Made by a program: the position numbers and the translations under genes
In this document: positions 9,880 to 22,200 of the stretch, one piece after another
Layout: the number at the start of each line of letters is the position of its first letter
How positions within the stretch are numbered: the stretch's first letter is position 1
Notes under the pieces: model-generated
The model's input: only the letters and a program-made list of their open reading frames with translations
Told to the model about the DNA's origin: nothing
Database searches by the model: none
Assembly: GCA_014338405.1 (NCBI GenBank)
Contig: JTDE01022129.1
Coordinates: 17,554-81,553 of the forward strand
Direction of reading: 5' to 3'
Length of the DNA stretch: 64,000 nt
Source: Paragonimus skrjabini miyazakii
Lineage: Eukaryota; Platyhelminthes; Trematoda; Plagiorchiida; Troglotrematidae

Positions 9880-12696
9880 GTATGTAGCAAGTTCATACTG
9901 TCCATGTTCTTCCATTTTTGCTTCGAATCGTTCGTTCTTTCTTGCTTAACAAGTTCAGTTCCCTTCGCCCTCGCCATTCCACCTCCCTGAGTTCGACCGA
10001 CACTGTCGCACTCCACAAGCGAACACTAGTAATGTGTCAGTTATTCTGTTCGATTTGGTCCAGTCACACCATCGTCGAATGTAACCTGTATTGCTGTTTC
10101 TGCGAATGTTTGTTGAAATATCTTGCTTGTTGACAAACTTGTTCTATCCTGTACCACGTAGGGCGCTGTACTTTCCCCCTCTCCGTTCTCAGTGATGATT
10201 CATGCTTTCCCCTTTTGCGTTGTGAATTCAAAAATCGATAGTAATTTTTTTGGGTGGTTTTACTTGGAAACATTGTAATTGTCCCATTAACTTCAGTCGA
10301 CAGTTACTGTGTTTATTTCCAGTAGCCACTATACCTGTGATATGATTCTGTTGTGTCTTAAGTGATGTAACTTGTGTAAAAGCTTTTCCCCATCCACATG
10401 CACCAGCTAGGGCTTACGTTCAACTCTTGGTCCTGAATGGAAATATCTGCCTTTGATGAGTTCATACCATAGTGTTATCGTTTTAAGGAAACGATTTCGT
10501 CTATTCCACACTTTTATGCGATACTGGCTTATTTGTGTTAGGTTCGTCATCTGCGGAAAGAACTCTTCCAGGACCATACACGAAACTTTTTTTTGAGAAT
10601 TAAGTTGAGTCCAGTTTTTTGAAAAGAAATAGCACGGTAGTTTTACTGGACCAAACCCAACTTGTTCACACGTTGGTAAGAAGACAGATTTCTAAGGGGA
10701 CGGTTCGTGGGAGTGTTACCTTTCAGCAATGATCTCTTGTCTATATGAGTGAAGTGTGTGCCGTTACGTTGGCCAAACTGCAGTCCGCATCACCACTACG
10801 TAATGGTAGCTTATTTATCCGGTGTAACGTCGGCTTTGACTTTCTGTTTACTCGTCGGCTACTGCCCTTTTGTGAGTAATATGTTTGGTGACATAATTAT
10901 GCCCATATGAAGGTCGCTTTGGCCGCCATCTTGAATTTCGACATTATCTGCTTATGCTCGACCACTGACGGTCGAAAACTCTCTCGGGACGTACCATTTC
11001 GAACGTATGTGACATTTCATATTGATTCCGTATATTTGCTGTTATGCATTTGGCGTATTTTCTATTATAGAGACATTATTAAGCTGTTTGCGGTCATTAT
11101 CATTTTGATTTGACCTCGGGGTGTTGAGTTCTTGGGTTCCCAGGTGACCTCTGGGGCAAAACGCAGAGCAGATTCTACATCTAATTTACTGGAATAAGAG
11201 AAGGCGACGAATCATGTCACCATTTTCACTTAGTCTGTGCCGTTGGTACCCGCCAGGTTTAGCGGGTAATTCAAAAAAAAAATTCAAACGCGCATAAGCT
11301 GTCCATCTGTGAGTCTGTACTTGTATTGGTAGACACAGGGAAGCAAACTACGTTCCTTCAGTTACTTAGAGTTTCTTATTATTTCAAACCAACTAAACGG
11401 CCTTCTCGAAAACATTGTGTTTGTCCTCATATCGCTCTATCGGTAACCCAATCTTGGCCCCAGATACGACGGTAATTATAATTGAGAGTTTCTGGTCTCG
11501 AACGAATATTATTTAGTTTTTGTGCAGGCCTTTGTAGTCTGCAGCATTCTGCCCCATGTGTTGTCACACTGTTGCATAACAAGAAATGGGGGATTGTGCG
11601 GAATACCCAATTTGTGTTGATTTTCTGTTCTTTGACCGAAACTGGTTGAGGATATTGTCTACGTCTGTGTCTACCTTAATCATTCTGCAATGGTTCCAAA
11701 ATTGTCACACTAAGGCCCAACCTCGGATCCTAGATGGCACACCTTTTTGGGGTCCATAGCATTTTATGGTATTATGAGACTTCTTGATAAAGCCACGTCA
11801 ATACCATGAATGCATGTTTATTCTAACCCATTTCAGGAAGTGAAGTTGTTGCGCCCACAACGTCACACTCGCATTTACCGAGTCCTGTGAGATTAAAATG
11901 CCTTCCCGTATCCAAAAGAAGCACGTCCATCGATACGTTTGCGCTTTCCAAACGTGTTGGTTGTTAAACGGGGGGGGGGGGGTTCTGTATGTAACAAACC
12001 AAACGTTTATGTGAATTCAGAAGTCGTTATATATGAATGTGTGCATCTTGTAATAACCAAATCAATCGTACGTACTAACCACACACATGCTATGTCATTG
12101 CTGAAAAAAGGTTCAGAGTTAAGCTACCACTGTCTAAACAGGTATCTTTGTTTTGGGAATGTTTCTAGACTTCACTCAGATGTTGCAGGCTTTCAAAAGA
12201 TTTATGGTATCTTTTTTCGTCACAGATTGTTCGATTGATGTTAATTTTCGTACATTCTGTAATGCTTTCGGTATGCTCAAACATTATTCTTTGGTTAGCA
12301 GATAGTTGTTCGTTGAATCTGACACATATCCTCGATCAGGCATTATTTTTCATGCAGATATTTCTTTCCAGCTTCTAATCTCTATTCACTAAATATAGTT
12401 TTTTTTGTCAGAACGTCAACCGATCACCACTTCATTGTATGATCATCCTCTCCGTCATCCTTGCTTAGAACTTCTCGGTTATTTCTGGTTGTATTCGATC
12501 ATTGATACCTCATTACCTTCTAACTTATTGTCTGGTTTTACGTTGAAAGACTCTTAGTTTACGCGTTATTTGGTCAAAGATTGTAGAACGTTTTCGAGAG
12601 AAAAAAATATCGACGAAGTTTCTTCATTCGATTCGATTATTGTAATTATAGTGAAGACTGTATTCAATTTTATCGTCAATCTCTCTCTGATTTCAG
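9880..12696. other. Intron between linker and DDT exons
   Basis: No gene or clear transposon was recognised. It contains a 13-base G run at 11970-11982. A short acceptor-like open segment at 11837-11890 was considered as an exon and rejected because the two flanking exons join in phase without it. Confidence 0.6.
11970..11982 (+). repeat. G13 homopolymer
   Basis: Thirteen consecutive G within the DDT-proximal intron. It may be length-variable and prone to sequencing error. On its own it is not a canonical quadruplex with loops. Confidence 0.9.
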
Positions 12697-12945
12697 TTCC
12701 CCTCCCGAATCCCACCAGAGGACTTAGGGACTGCTTTTCAATTGTTTGAATTCTTCCATGTCTTCGGCAGTCAATTAAACCTACAAGTGAATTCATATGA
12801 ACATATTCGCGGTCGTCGAGTTCATGAAAACCTACCTCTAACGCTTTCCTGGTCTGCTTTGGAAGCAGCCCTAGTGGAATCAAATCCATGTGGTCCGCTG
12901 GCTGACATTTTAGTGAGATTGCTGTGTACCATCAGAAGATTTGAT
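12697..12945 (+). CDS. BAZ1A: ACF1/BAZ1A-like, DDT-domain exon
   Basis: Acceptor 'ctctctgatttcag' and donor 'GAT|gtaggt' bound 83 codons in phase 0 at both ends. The start 'PSRIPPEDLGTAFQLFEFFHVFGSQLNL' region (key residues R-x-P-x6-A-x2-L-x-EF-x2-FG) is the first half of a DDT domain. The later 'LEAALVESNPCGPLADIL' region matches the BAZ1A pattern LEEALV-x-N-x3-GPL. In the family DDT packs with the WHIM motifs into a surface that contacts linker DNA and helps bind ISWI. An insert of about 12 residues, including 'RGRRVHE', separates the two halves. The domain call is confident. It joins 9879 directly. Confidence 0.9.
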
Positions 12946-15759
12946 GTAGGTTTGCTCAACTAGTCCTCGAGTATTTTTTATAGCCAAAAAATGAGTAGTC
13001 AGTTCTGTGACGTTTAATTTGCGTATGAAAGTTTACTACTAAGATTTCGTTGAGTAGTGTGCTTAGTTGTTAAATATTTCGGGCGATTTGATAAACCATT
13101 GGCTTGTTCCGTCGTGAAGACGCATCTGTTCGGGCAATCACATGAAGTTTGATGAGTACGGCGGGAACGGGGACTAAATGATTGCACTTTATCCTCAGAT
13201 TTAGGCAGGCCGGTCAAAATGGTTGTCTCATACCTTGGAGGTTCGTTTCCTCTGATTCATACGTCTCACATCGAATTTTTAGGCTTAACGCCGTGGCAAC
13301 TATGTCAGGAAACTACTGGGTAAATCGCTTACGGTTGATCTTCATTGATACATGTAGTGCCGGCGATAGGTCGATACTGAGCTCGAATCGCTAACTGAAA
13401 TGTGTATGGATCAATTATTGGAAGCATCGAACTAAAAATACGTGTCAGAATTGAATGAGGGTGTATGCAAGAGTGAATCGAACGTTGTTAGTTTTGGTGG
13501 TCATTGATGTTGTCGAAGTGATCTTATTTAACAGCTAACACAGACGGATGTTTATGATGTAAAAAGAGTTTATTTGTATGATCATGCACAATGTGTTCAA
13601 ATGAGCCTTGTTAATCTTAAACTTCGTTCTTTTCGCGCGAATTCGTGCTCATTATCTTAGGCGACGTGGAGAAATGTACGACTGGCGATTCAGCCGTAGA
13701 CGTTCTGTCAAAGTTAGAAATGTGTAGTCAAAATGAAGATGATTAAATTTGGCCCACACAGTTGCTAAAACCCACCCAAAATCAATATCATATTCACAGC
13801 CCCGCGACATGTCTGTACTGGCCAGTTTAGACCAATAGTCTGACCTAATTGTTTTGCAGATTAGCTCAAGACTAAGGTTTTAGTGAACTCGTTTTCTGAA
13901 CAAACTATTTGTAGTGAACGGTGAAGCTGCGTTCTCAAGACCGCCACAGCTTTATTTTCAGTTCCTAGCACTCTCATTAGTTATTTTCATGACTGAAATA
14001 GTTGAATTTAATTGCGGATCACCTTTTATACAACCCATAACCTTATGTTTCTTCTCCCACTACGTATTTTGTCGTACGCACTTGTATATGGTTAGTTATA
14101 AGAAGAGTCTAACGTGGTTCATCGTGAATATGTATACATCGTGGTGCGAACACACTTAGTATGCAGAATGGGTAAGCAACGGCAAACATAGTACATTGAG
14201 CAAAATGTACAATGATACCCAAAAATGTTTTTGTCGGTTTTACACTGCACGCGGTCTGGTTTTTAACATTTGTAAAGAAATTTGAAAAATAACAACGAAA
14301 TTTGGCTACGACGACAAACGGAACAATATCTTACGAGTTGTAGCCATTTTCTCCATTATGTTTAACCAACCACACTCAGCATATGTTAAATCTCAGTCTG
14401 GAGAACGAGTTGAACTTTATGGGATACACAAAAGTTACTTTGACTCAAGTGATGTGTTTGAGCTTGTTTTATATTCACTCCTAATGACTCACCATTTAGC
14501 CAAGTATGAGCTTTAAATCGGATTCCAGCTGGCAGTAATTTTGATAAATATTTGCTTTGCACACTCATTATATCCTTCTCTGCTTAAGTTAGCTGGCGGT
14601 GATGTTTCCTTATATTTCCTGAGGTGTTCAAGCTAAATGGATAACTCTAAAACCGTGGGACAAAGTGAAACCGGATAAATTCTAGTGTGCCCACACTAAC
14701 TGGCCTTCCAACTAAGTTAGATGAACAAACGCTTAATGGATCACTGTTGCCGGAACATACTGGGATGGTAGAGGTGATCCAGGTGTTGTGACAAACACAG
14801 CCTTGCTTCGGATATGTACACTGAGTGTTAGACGACCTGACTCAGTCAAACTGCCTTTCAGTGTCTGTCCTCACATAATACTGGAACATCAGTATGACAC
14901 ATTCATTTTCACTCTCTGTATCGGAGCTCTAGTGTAATCAGGTTAGCTTAATTGAGTCGCGAGAATATGGTAGAACAGTACCTGAGAAACTCCTAGGCTC
15001 ATATGAGTCTGGCTTGTGGTCGTATTAGTTAGTCGCGGCTGCAGCGATGATCACATCTAACTCTTTAATAGGTTATTTCTTTGACATCTGTTCGGTTTAC
15101 ATAATTCTCGCCAAACTTGGTTGTGGTAAGTAAAAGAAACAAACAATTTACTTTCCACCTGTCATGCATGCAATTCCCAGGTTACTCTTACATATTCTTA
15201 TCAACGCAACTGTGGCAGGTTCGCCACCTCATTGTAATTATGCCCAAATCCACTTGATTCAACTGCCATGATTGTGTCACTTCACGATGTCGATTGAATG
15301 GTCTCAGTGCAAATGACCATATAATTTCGCTTTTAACAAGATCAATTTGTGCGTGAAAATATCACTGGCATACGAATATTTCCGTGGTCAACAGGTTCAT
15401 CAGCGCCGAAACCCTTTGACATATGTGAGACCGTTTACGACCAGAAGTCAGTCAACTCATTGTGCGTGATTTAACCAACTTAAGAATCGCTCAGACAGCG
15501 TTCTAGTTTGTCGGGCGTTCGACAGAACACCGGTCACAACGAATCGATGGGGGTGATTATTGGGGTCTGTAAGCAATTAACATATATAGATGTATTCAGT
15601 CTGAATACGACGCTTATATTTGCCAAGTTTTACGCTTTTGTTACTTGCTTGAGTCACAGAAATGAGTTAGTATGAATTTCGAAGACTTAATCACAGATTA
15701 TATCCGACTGGTTGGAGTGCTTTTACGATTTCCTGTTTATGTCTCTTTTCTAATTGCAG
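12946..15759. other. Intron, nothing recognised
   Basis: Only short open frames without domain signals. No transposon boundary or tRNA-like block stood out here. Confidence 0.5.
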
Positions 15760-16336
15760 GCAGAAGCGAACACTCGACAAGTCGCTCCCTCCGTATTGGC
15801 GGCAACCCACGCGGCTGCCGCCGCCGTCGCTGCCGCTGAACGAGGTTCCAGCCTTGCTTTGTATACTATTGGACATGCGTCTGACTATGGAACTCTATAC
15901 GAAGAACTGACTACTGGTCCAGATGCTGGCAACTACCTGCGGGTGCTTCGTGATGCCGCTGTCGCTACCCGGATCAATGAGCTCGTTGGCATTCCCAGTC
16001 CAACAGTCAGTCAAGCGGCGGGCAAGGCAGCAATTGTGGTCGCTTCTGCTGAGGACCCAGCTGAAAAAGGCGCAATCAGAGAGGATCAATTCCAGCCCAT
16101 CCCTAACCGCAATTCCAATGCTCGCGCAGTGACAATGGCGACTCTCGCTGGAGCCACCTCGTTGTGCCCACTTGACCGCACTGGGCTTACCAAAGCTCTG
16201 TGGTTACATCTAGTGGGTGCAGTCGCTCGAGTTGGTGGTTGGCGTGGACAAATCTGGGGTGGAGCTCGACCACTGGATGACCCAGCCGTGATGTTGGCAC
16301 GGGACCACCCCTCTTTATTGGAAAAATTGAATGAGG
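15760..16336 (+). CDS. BAZ1A: ACF1/BAZ1A-like, DDT-to-WHIM exon
   Basis: Acceptor 'ctaattgcag' and donor 'AGG|gtatgt' bound 192 codons plus one base. The first third holds an alanine-rich tract near codons 14-28. The last 60 codons match the human BAZ1A stretch between DDT and WHIM1: 'LTKALWLHLV' (family L-x-E-I-L-R-L-H-I-L), a basic-aromatic segment, and 'HPSLLEKL'. The middle part, with 'GDA/AGNYLRVL'-like helices and an acidic 'EDPAEKGAIREDQ' segment, has no match I recognise. The single 3' base joins 17735 to make Val. This exon is the best evidence for BAZ1A rather than BAZ2 identity. Confidence 0.85.
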
Positions 16337-17734
16337 GTATGTCTTGTAATTGTTCGTTCTATTCTCGCGCGGTCCCAACGATAATTATCTTTTCTGCCAC
16401 TTTTGTAGAACTGAGCGACACCTCGGTGTATATCAACAGCGGAAACATGACCTAGTCGGAGTGAATTATAACTAGGATCTTACAATCTGCAGCATACTTT
16501 TATGCTCATGCACATTTTGATGCAGGTTTCCGCCATTTTGATAAAGGCGTCCACCATCATTGTCGACCGTCACCTAATTCTATGATGCTTTGTCTGGGTG
16601 TACTTTTTGATAACTCTCTCATATCAAGTGCAGTCGAAATGAAAATGGCGATTAACCTATACCTTCTCTATACCTTCTTCAGTTAAAGATGTCTCGATAT
16701 TATTTTCGGTTGCCTCGAAATCAATTTAAGATGATTCAAGTAACTGGGTTCAGGTGAGCACCTGGCTGGACCACGTTCTTTCATTCTGTAAGAAATAATC
16801 AATCTTTCGTCTTTTAGCTTACTCATATGCGCATTAGTCGTGCGATCCCGTTCGTCGTCGAAACCCGGTCAACCCCTTTGAGACATCTTAGATTGACATC
16901 GAGACATTTCAAACTGGAAAGAGTATAGATTGTCGTTCATTCGTACACATCGGGTACAGCCCCAATGGGTAAGTGGCAACCAGGTTTGATAACGAGTGTT
17001 AAGCGAGTTCATTCAATCGTTCTTTAAGAATGCGTAGAATTGGGTACTGAAGCCTTGTACTGTCATTGCTGACCACTTATCTTCAGCTCTAGTAACTTAT
17101 TGTAGATGTTGAATCCGATCAGCGTAAGGTGCAAAATTGACAAAGTTACTTGGCACATAATGATGAAGACATCCGCCAATCTTTCATCGACATTCAGTTT
17201 CATTCATCTTCTGAGCTGTGAGCTCTTTGGCTCACTGATCTCGTGGTTGAAGATTTTATTAGAAGAGGTAGCTATGATTTTGGTTCATTAGAAATGAATC
17301 ACTAAATATAGCTTCGTGAGTCACGAAAGGCTATCATGTAGATGTTGTGCTCTCACTTTGTTGATGTTGATTATGTAGATGCTTTGATCCTGAATGTGTG
17401 ATTCTGGATATACGGTTTTATAAACTGGATCTTGATGTTGCCTTTAGTAATATTGATACCGTCTTTCTAATTTCCTACACGGAAGTGCTTTTTGTACTTT
17501 TCTCTTGTCTTTTCGACTGGTATGCATCTGTTTAAATCGCTTATGCGTTACTGTCGATGATGACTTTGATCTTGATCACAATTGCCAATTGCCTTCAAGA
17601 GCTACTAAACGAGGTACCGTTTGCTGCATATGCTTCGTATACACTGTAGTCCTGGATTTTTCAATGTAATGTTTTTATCGCTTGTCGATAGTTTTCTCCC
17701 ATCGATATCTCATTCCTTTTTTTTAAACATCCAG
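16337..17734. other. Intron, nothing recognised
   Basis: T-rich intron sequence. An 'atgatgaagaca'-type open segment at 17106-17291 has no recognisable domain and no suitable splice context. Confidence 0.5.
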
Positions 17735-18071
17735 TCTCTGTGTATGAGTTAGCTGCTCACGAGAAACTCTTGCTTCTAACCTGTCTTATGGATCAACTGA
17801 CTCTCTATCCACAACTGCGCGATCGCCTAGAGGAACAGTTTGAACGACAACGATTGCTACGTACCCGGTTACGTGCTTTACGCACAGACTCTTCGGTTGA
17901 TGAGTCTGTTTCTGAGTCGGCAAACGTTGGTATGCAGCGTGTGAAGTCCGCCAATCGGGGCGGACGTGCAACTGGCCAAGCTGGCTGTGGTGCATGCGAT
18001 AAACCTATTGGTCCTAAACCTTCGTCACAAATTTCCAACCTCGACAAAATGGACGATTCTCCTCGTACGAG
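17735..18071 (+). CDS. BAZ1A: ACF1/BAZ1A-like, WHIM1 exon
   Basis: Acceptor 'aacatccag' and donor 'CGAG|gtactg'. The exon opens with 'SVYELAAHEKLLLLTCL', matching the WHIM1 core of BAZ1A (SVY-x-L-x3-EK-x2-I-L), and continues with a helix ending 'RTRLRALR'. The remaining ~65 codons are Ser/Gly/Lys-rich and look disordered, including two close Cys pairs ('CGACDK') that do not form a recognisable finger. WHIM1 forms part of the ISWI-binding surface in the family. The donor was chosen because its two leftover bases plus the T at 22006 make Ser and keep frame. Confidence 0.85.
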
Positions 18072-18225
18072 GTACTGCTACGATGTTTGCTTCTTTCGGG
18101 TTTATGTTATTTTTTGTGAATTTTCACTTCATAAAGTTTGTTGACTCTCCCTGTCCTTGTCTGAACCCCTGACGATTCACAGTCGGTGGTGAGAATGTTT
18201 TTCATTGCCCCGAATTGTCTGTAAA

Positions 18226-18365
18226 ACATGTGCACTTAATGTCCCGGGACAGTGAAAACCGTGAAGAAGCGGTCGTGCTGTTAACGCCTTGCTTTCACTT
18301 GTAGTTCGGTTGTTTGTTAGCAGGGTGTGGGCACCTTGACGTCTGACGTTTGAACATATACATAC
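18226..18365 (+). repeat. Dispersed repeat family, copy 1
   Basis: Shares with 21165-21320, 30106-30200 and 31945-32070 the order 'cagtgaa...', then 'ttcacttgtagttc', then 'gttgtttgttag', then a G-rich segment. It is probably an old non-autonomous transposon or LINE 3' tail in an ACF1 intron. Boundaries are by eye. Confidence 0.5.
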
Positions 18366-19080
18366 TTTTGTAATAGTTAGGTCCCCTCCCATTCTTTTTC
18401 TGTCGGCTGAGGATTTCTTTCTTCCTGGTTGTGTGACAAGTGGGTATCAGCGTGAACCTGTTTTTAATGATGATAATGAGCTATCGGATCTTCTTGCTTG
18501 AATTCTATCGACTCGAAATGTGTGATGATGGGTTATGGTTGGCATGTGAGTTGAGGATCATCTAAATATATGTGTGAAAGATAGGGTGTGTAGAACTTAG
18601 CTTCTAACATCCTCCTGTTTATGTTCAAACAGTGAACACTGCATACAAACACAGTGGCCAGTGAGATTTAGTATACTTCCTTACTGCTTTCACGACGCTG
18701 CTTGATTATTTGCTTCCACTTTACGGACACACTCATTTCTATCACTGAACTCAGTAACTGTCTTCTTTAACAGCTATGGTCAACAGCTAGGTGGTCACGA
18801 AGTCATCTAACACGAGAAACGAACATTGCTATTACGGCCAACGCGCTAGTAACTGTCTTTCTCCTTCTCTGGTACAAGTCTTCATCTATCCAGTGTAACC
18901 TTCATAAGGCTGCCTTGCTTATACCGTCTTCCTGTTCAGTTGTATGCTTTAGCTCGCACGTGGCTTTTTAGGTGTAAGCGCCTTGATTCTGACTTTTTAA
19001 ATACTGGTCCTTAGCAGTTCCATACATTTGGTCCGCTCGCTTGTTTTCTTACCGTTAAAGATTTACCATAATTAATCTTG

Positions 19081-19206
19081 TTGTGGAACATGTTAGTTGT
19101 TAACAATTCGGTCATACCTAATGTTGAGGTCAGCAGCACAATAGTCAACACGATCGTCTTATGAGAAGATGGACGGCGGCTCAAATCTCAGTCGTTGCAG
19201 AGATGG
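19081..19206 (+). repeat. tRNA-like SINE remnant, copy 2
   Basis: 'cctaatgttgaggtcag' and 'agtcaacacgat' correspond to 'cctaatgtgaggtcag' and 'ggcaaacacggt' at 48406-48440. A B-box-like 'gctcaaatctc' lies about 35 bases later. Same family as 4755-4862 and 48405-48490. Confidence 0.45.
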
Positions 19207-19400
19207 TCCTTATTGTTGGACCTGAACACGCCCCAGACACGAGTCTTTCGCCTTTCGTCGTTAAAGGATGGCTGGAAAGTCTACGATAATGCGGTCGCTC
19301 CCATCAACATTGAGTAGTTGTCAGTTTACTCCAACCCATTCCCCAACTATTCATCTGTATTGATGACATTTTTAGAAGAGATCCACTTGCGAAAAATCTG

Positions 19401-19480
19401 GACTTCGGCTGGATTCGAACCGGCGACAGAAACACTATGCCCAAACGCGGCAAGCGTTCTACCAGTCGAGCTACGAAGCC
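19401..19480 (-). other. tRNA-like unit, probably SINE-borne pseudogene
   Basis: Read on the minus strand, it starts GGCTTCG and ends CGAAGTC, a 7-base-pair acceptor stem with one G-U pair. 'TAGCTCGACTGGTAGA' is A-box-like and 'GGTTCGAATCC' is a perfect B box with a T-arm that has one mismatch. The anticodon loop GCGTTTG would give anticodon GTT, but position 33 is C instead of T and a variable region is long. I read this as a tRNA-derived repeat head rather than a working tRNA. Confidence 0.55.
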
Positions 19481-19741
19481 ACGCCGGATGCTCAGACATG
19501 TAACATTTGACCCTAGTTACCCACTCAACCAACTATGTCATATGGAATCCACCAAATGATTCAGCCGATTGACCACCCACGCAGGATTTCTCGATCAGTT
19601 CACGCTGGAATCCATCAACGCCACCGATCGAGAAATCCTGCTTGGGTGGTCAATCGGCTGGATCATTTGGCAGATTCCATATGACACAATTGGTTGGGTG
19701 GATAATTAGGGCCAAATGTTACATTTCTGAGCTTCCGGCGT

Positions 19742-19818
19742 GGCTTTGTTGCTCAGCTGGTAGGGCGCTTGCCGCGTTTTGGCATGGTGTTTCTGTTGCT
19801 GGTTCGAATCCAGCCGAT
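19742..19818 (+). other. tRNA-like unit, second arm
   Basis: Homologous to 19401-19480 on the opposite strand. A-box 'TTGCTCAGCTGGTAGGG' and B-box 'GGTTCGAATCC' with a perfect five-pair T stem. The 3' acceptor half is mutated (CGATTTTTC), so the acceptor stem is lost. Confidence 0.5.
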
Positions 19819-20079
19819 TTTTCGCAAATGGATCTAAATTATCAAATCTGCCAAACTACTTATCGGTAATTCAATGACATTTTTATTAAAATTGCTGAGG
19901 GAACTGGTAGTGGAAGTCTTAAACCTGTCAAGGAATTTTTTCACAGATTGAATGTTTTACTGTTTCGTTAGTGTGGGGATTAAAGGCTGTGCAACTCGTG
20001 TACTTGTTGAAGGAAAGCACTTGCGGATGCGGCAATGTATTACGGTCAATAATGTCTGTTTCTGTTCACGTCTGATCAA

Positions 20080-20125
20080 CGGTAACGCGTCCGGCTACTG
20101 TTTCCATTAACGCAGGTTCGAACCC
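20080..20125 (+). repeat. Possible tRNA-like B-box remnant
   Basis: 'ggttcgaacccg' sits 35-40 bases after 'ggtaacgcgtccggctact', which is A-box spacing for a tRNA-derived repeat. No acceptor stem is visible. Confidence 0.25.
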
Positions 20126-21164
20126 GTTTGCCACGATTGCGCCTGTTCAAACTTAAGCGCCCTGATGGTATCCAGCCCGCGTGCAACTTGGCGTGTCGTT
20201 TGACTAGAGGCGCCTCGCGGCATAAATGTTGAATGTTCGATCTTTACTGTACTTGTACTTTTAGGCCATCTCTTGTGACGGAGAGGTATCTCTCTGAAGT
20301 TCAAGGGGCGCGTATACAGGGCGAATACGAAAAGTACGGTCGTTCATGCCTCTCAAGAAATAGGACGTTATTCATCTTCATATATTCAACGATCGATGCA
20401 TGCTTTCGGTTGAACGCATCGAGTGGCATCAACGTGTAAGTAGCGATGGAGTCGAAATGCGGCTATTCGGTAGGGATGGTCGAGCGACTTCATTCATGTT
20501 ATACAGACGCCAGTCAATTCTACGTCGAGTTGTCTTTACTGACACCAGAGTCGATTGATACACGGTTAAAAGTGAGCAGATGGTGAATTGACGTATGGAA
20601 ATGAAGTGACTGACAGGGCTGTTGAGGTGCATTCTTTGTGTTGCTGGGGCCTGGTGACCAAATTAATCCATACGCCCTTCGAATGGGGTCCGGCGATTCA
20701 AGGTATCCAGAACGCCTTATATACCAGTTGGAGCCGGTGATCACTGAGGTGACTCGTACGCCTTCTTCAGTGGTTGTCCATGGTTGACAGAGACTGGAGA
20801 TGTCAGTGTGCTAGACGGTTGGCATATTGTCTGGGAGCATATGTACTCCCACTGGGACATCTGAAACTCTCTTGTGTTGGGGGTAACATACACCATGTCA
20901 TAGTACCGTCAAAGAGCTTGTGTGACATTTCATAGGAAACTCGGCTGCAAACCGTGAACCCATCACACCTTGGTAGTACTGCTCCTCATTTTCCGCGACT
21001 GCTTATTCGTCGGCAGAAATCCACTTGTTTCGTAGTTAGTCATGTGGAAGACACTTTTTCAGTCTGCAGCCTGTAGTCGTGCCCGATGGCATTCATCTTG
21101 CCCCTAACCTTTTACTCAGACAGGCTGGTGTGAATGTCACTGTTGTCTGCCTGAGCTGTCTGTG

Positions 21165-21320
21165 AAGTAAATACAGTGAATGAAGCGAACTAGTGAAAAC
21201 CTCAAGGAAACTGTCTGACTGATACCATTTTACTTTCACTTGTAACTCAGTTATTAGTTTGCGGTTCGTATTCATCTTAGTATTTGAACATAGGCATGCA
21301 GTCTTTGTGTATTACATTTC
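21165..21320 (+). repeat. Dispersed repeat family, copy 2
   Basis: Core 'ttcacttgtaactcagtta' near 21231-21250 with the same flanking order as 18226-18365, including a 'gaacata' block about 60 bases after the core. Confidence 0.5.
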
Positions 21321-22005
21321 ACTTTTTCCCCACTTTCGACTAGGGTTTGCTTTCTATTTTCTCTTGGTCGCATGGTACTTAACCATCATTCCTAATCATC
21401 TGTATACTACTGTATATTATGACCCCTTTGGGAGTTAGTGTGGTGCTAAGTTGCATTCCGAATTATGGCATTCGTATGTCTGTGTATGTCTCCTAAGTGG
21501 TTATTATGTTTGTCTGTCTGCAACCTGCTTGAATTTATGACAAGCTGGCTTTACGCGCCGAAAACCAGTGAGCTTCGGGTTTGTTCATCTGTTGTTCATT
21601 AGAACATATCCTTCTCTGTTTCTGTGATCGGTAGTGAAACCACTGAAGAGTTTCTCCTTATACTTATCTGTTTTCGTCCGTCAATCCGTGTGATAATGAT
21701 GAGTGTCCTGAATGCAATTCAACAAATTCATTTGTTTTTGCGTTTTTTGAGGTCGTTCGTTTTAGTTCCCTATCATCCATGCATTACATATCTCCGGCTG
21801 CAATGTATATCGTTTTCGATTTGGTTGCCTGATTTGTTTGTTTCGCTCACGACTCACAGGGTAATAATATTGGTAATAGTAGAAACAATAATCGTTTGTA
21901 GGCTTGTTTGATGGCGGACACAACCTTACACAGTGCCAGTCGCATGGCGTAAGACGCAGTTATTCCATTTTGATCACGAATGATCCTTGTTTTTCTTGTA
22001 TACAG

Positions 22006-22200
22006 TGACTCCTGTTTGACGCCTTCTACGACAAATTGTACAACTACGGCTACCATAAGTACAGTTGATTCTTCAGTCGCTGCCAACGCAGAACCGCCTG
22101 TGACCAGCTCCACGGTAAGTGAGCGACAGCTTTGGAACAGTATCTTCGAAGCATCGCGCGGTTGTTCAATGCTTCCGTTGGGTCAGGATCGGTTTTGTCG
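22006..22200 (+). CDS. BAZ1A: ACF1/BAZ1A-like, exon with start of the WHIM LG-x-DR motif
   Basis: Acceptor 'tcttgtatacag' and donor 'TCG|gtaagc' bound 64 full codons. The first half is Thr/Ser-rich and probably disordered. The end 'SMLPLGQDRFCR' is the family motif 'PLG-x-DR-x-x-RRYW', split by the intron in the last Arg codon; the next exon supplies 'RYWLIL'. The preceding helix 'ERQLWNSIFEAS' corresponds to the BAZ1A helix before that motif. The split motif makes the splice join certain. Confidence 0.9.

Larger units (their letters stand above)
19379..19835. repeat. Inverted pair of tRNA-like SINE units forming a hairpin
   Basis: Left arm 19379-19596 and right arm 19626-19835 are reverse complements with only scattered differences, around a spacer of 29 bases. 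Each arm carries a tRNA-like unit pointing outwards from the centre. In trematode genomes the translated form of this repeat, with a 'SVSVAGSNPA' segment, is common; that is recalled knowledge. Transcription through the intron would give a long RNA hairpin. Confidence 0.85.
18072..22005. other. Intron carrying several repeats
   Basis: It holds two copies of a dispersed repeat (cores near 18292-18325 and 21231-21264), a tRNA-like SINE remnant near 19120-19206, and a 215-base-arm hairpin of tRNA-like repeats at 19379-19835, all listed separately. A further B-box-like 'ggttcgaaccc' lies near 20112. No protein-coding exon is needed between the flanking exons. Confidence 0.65.

Noticed and set aside
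11837..11890. Possible small ACF1 exon after 'ccatttcag', reading 'EVKLLRPQRHTRIYRVL'
   Set aside because: Exons 9746-9879 and 12697-12945 join in phase 0 and match BAZ1A contiguously. This segment hits TGA at 11888 and has no convincing donor.
19401..19480. Functional tRNA gene
   Set aside because: Position 33 is C, the anticodon stem is poorly paired, the variable region is too long, and an inverted copy adjoins it as in a repeat.
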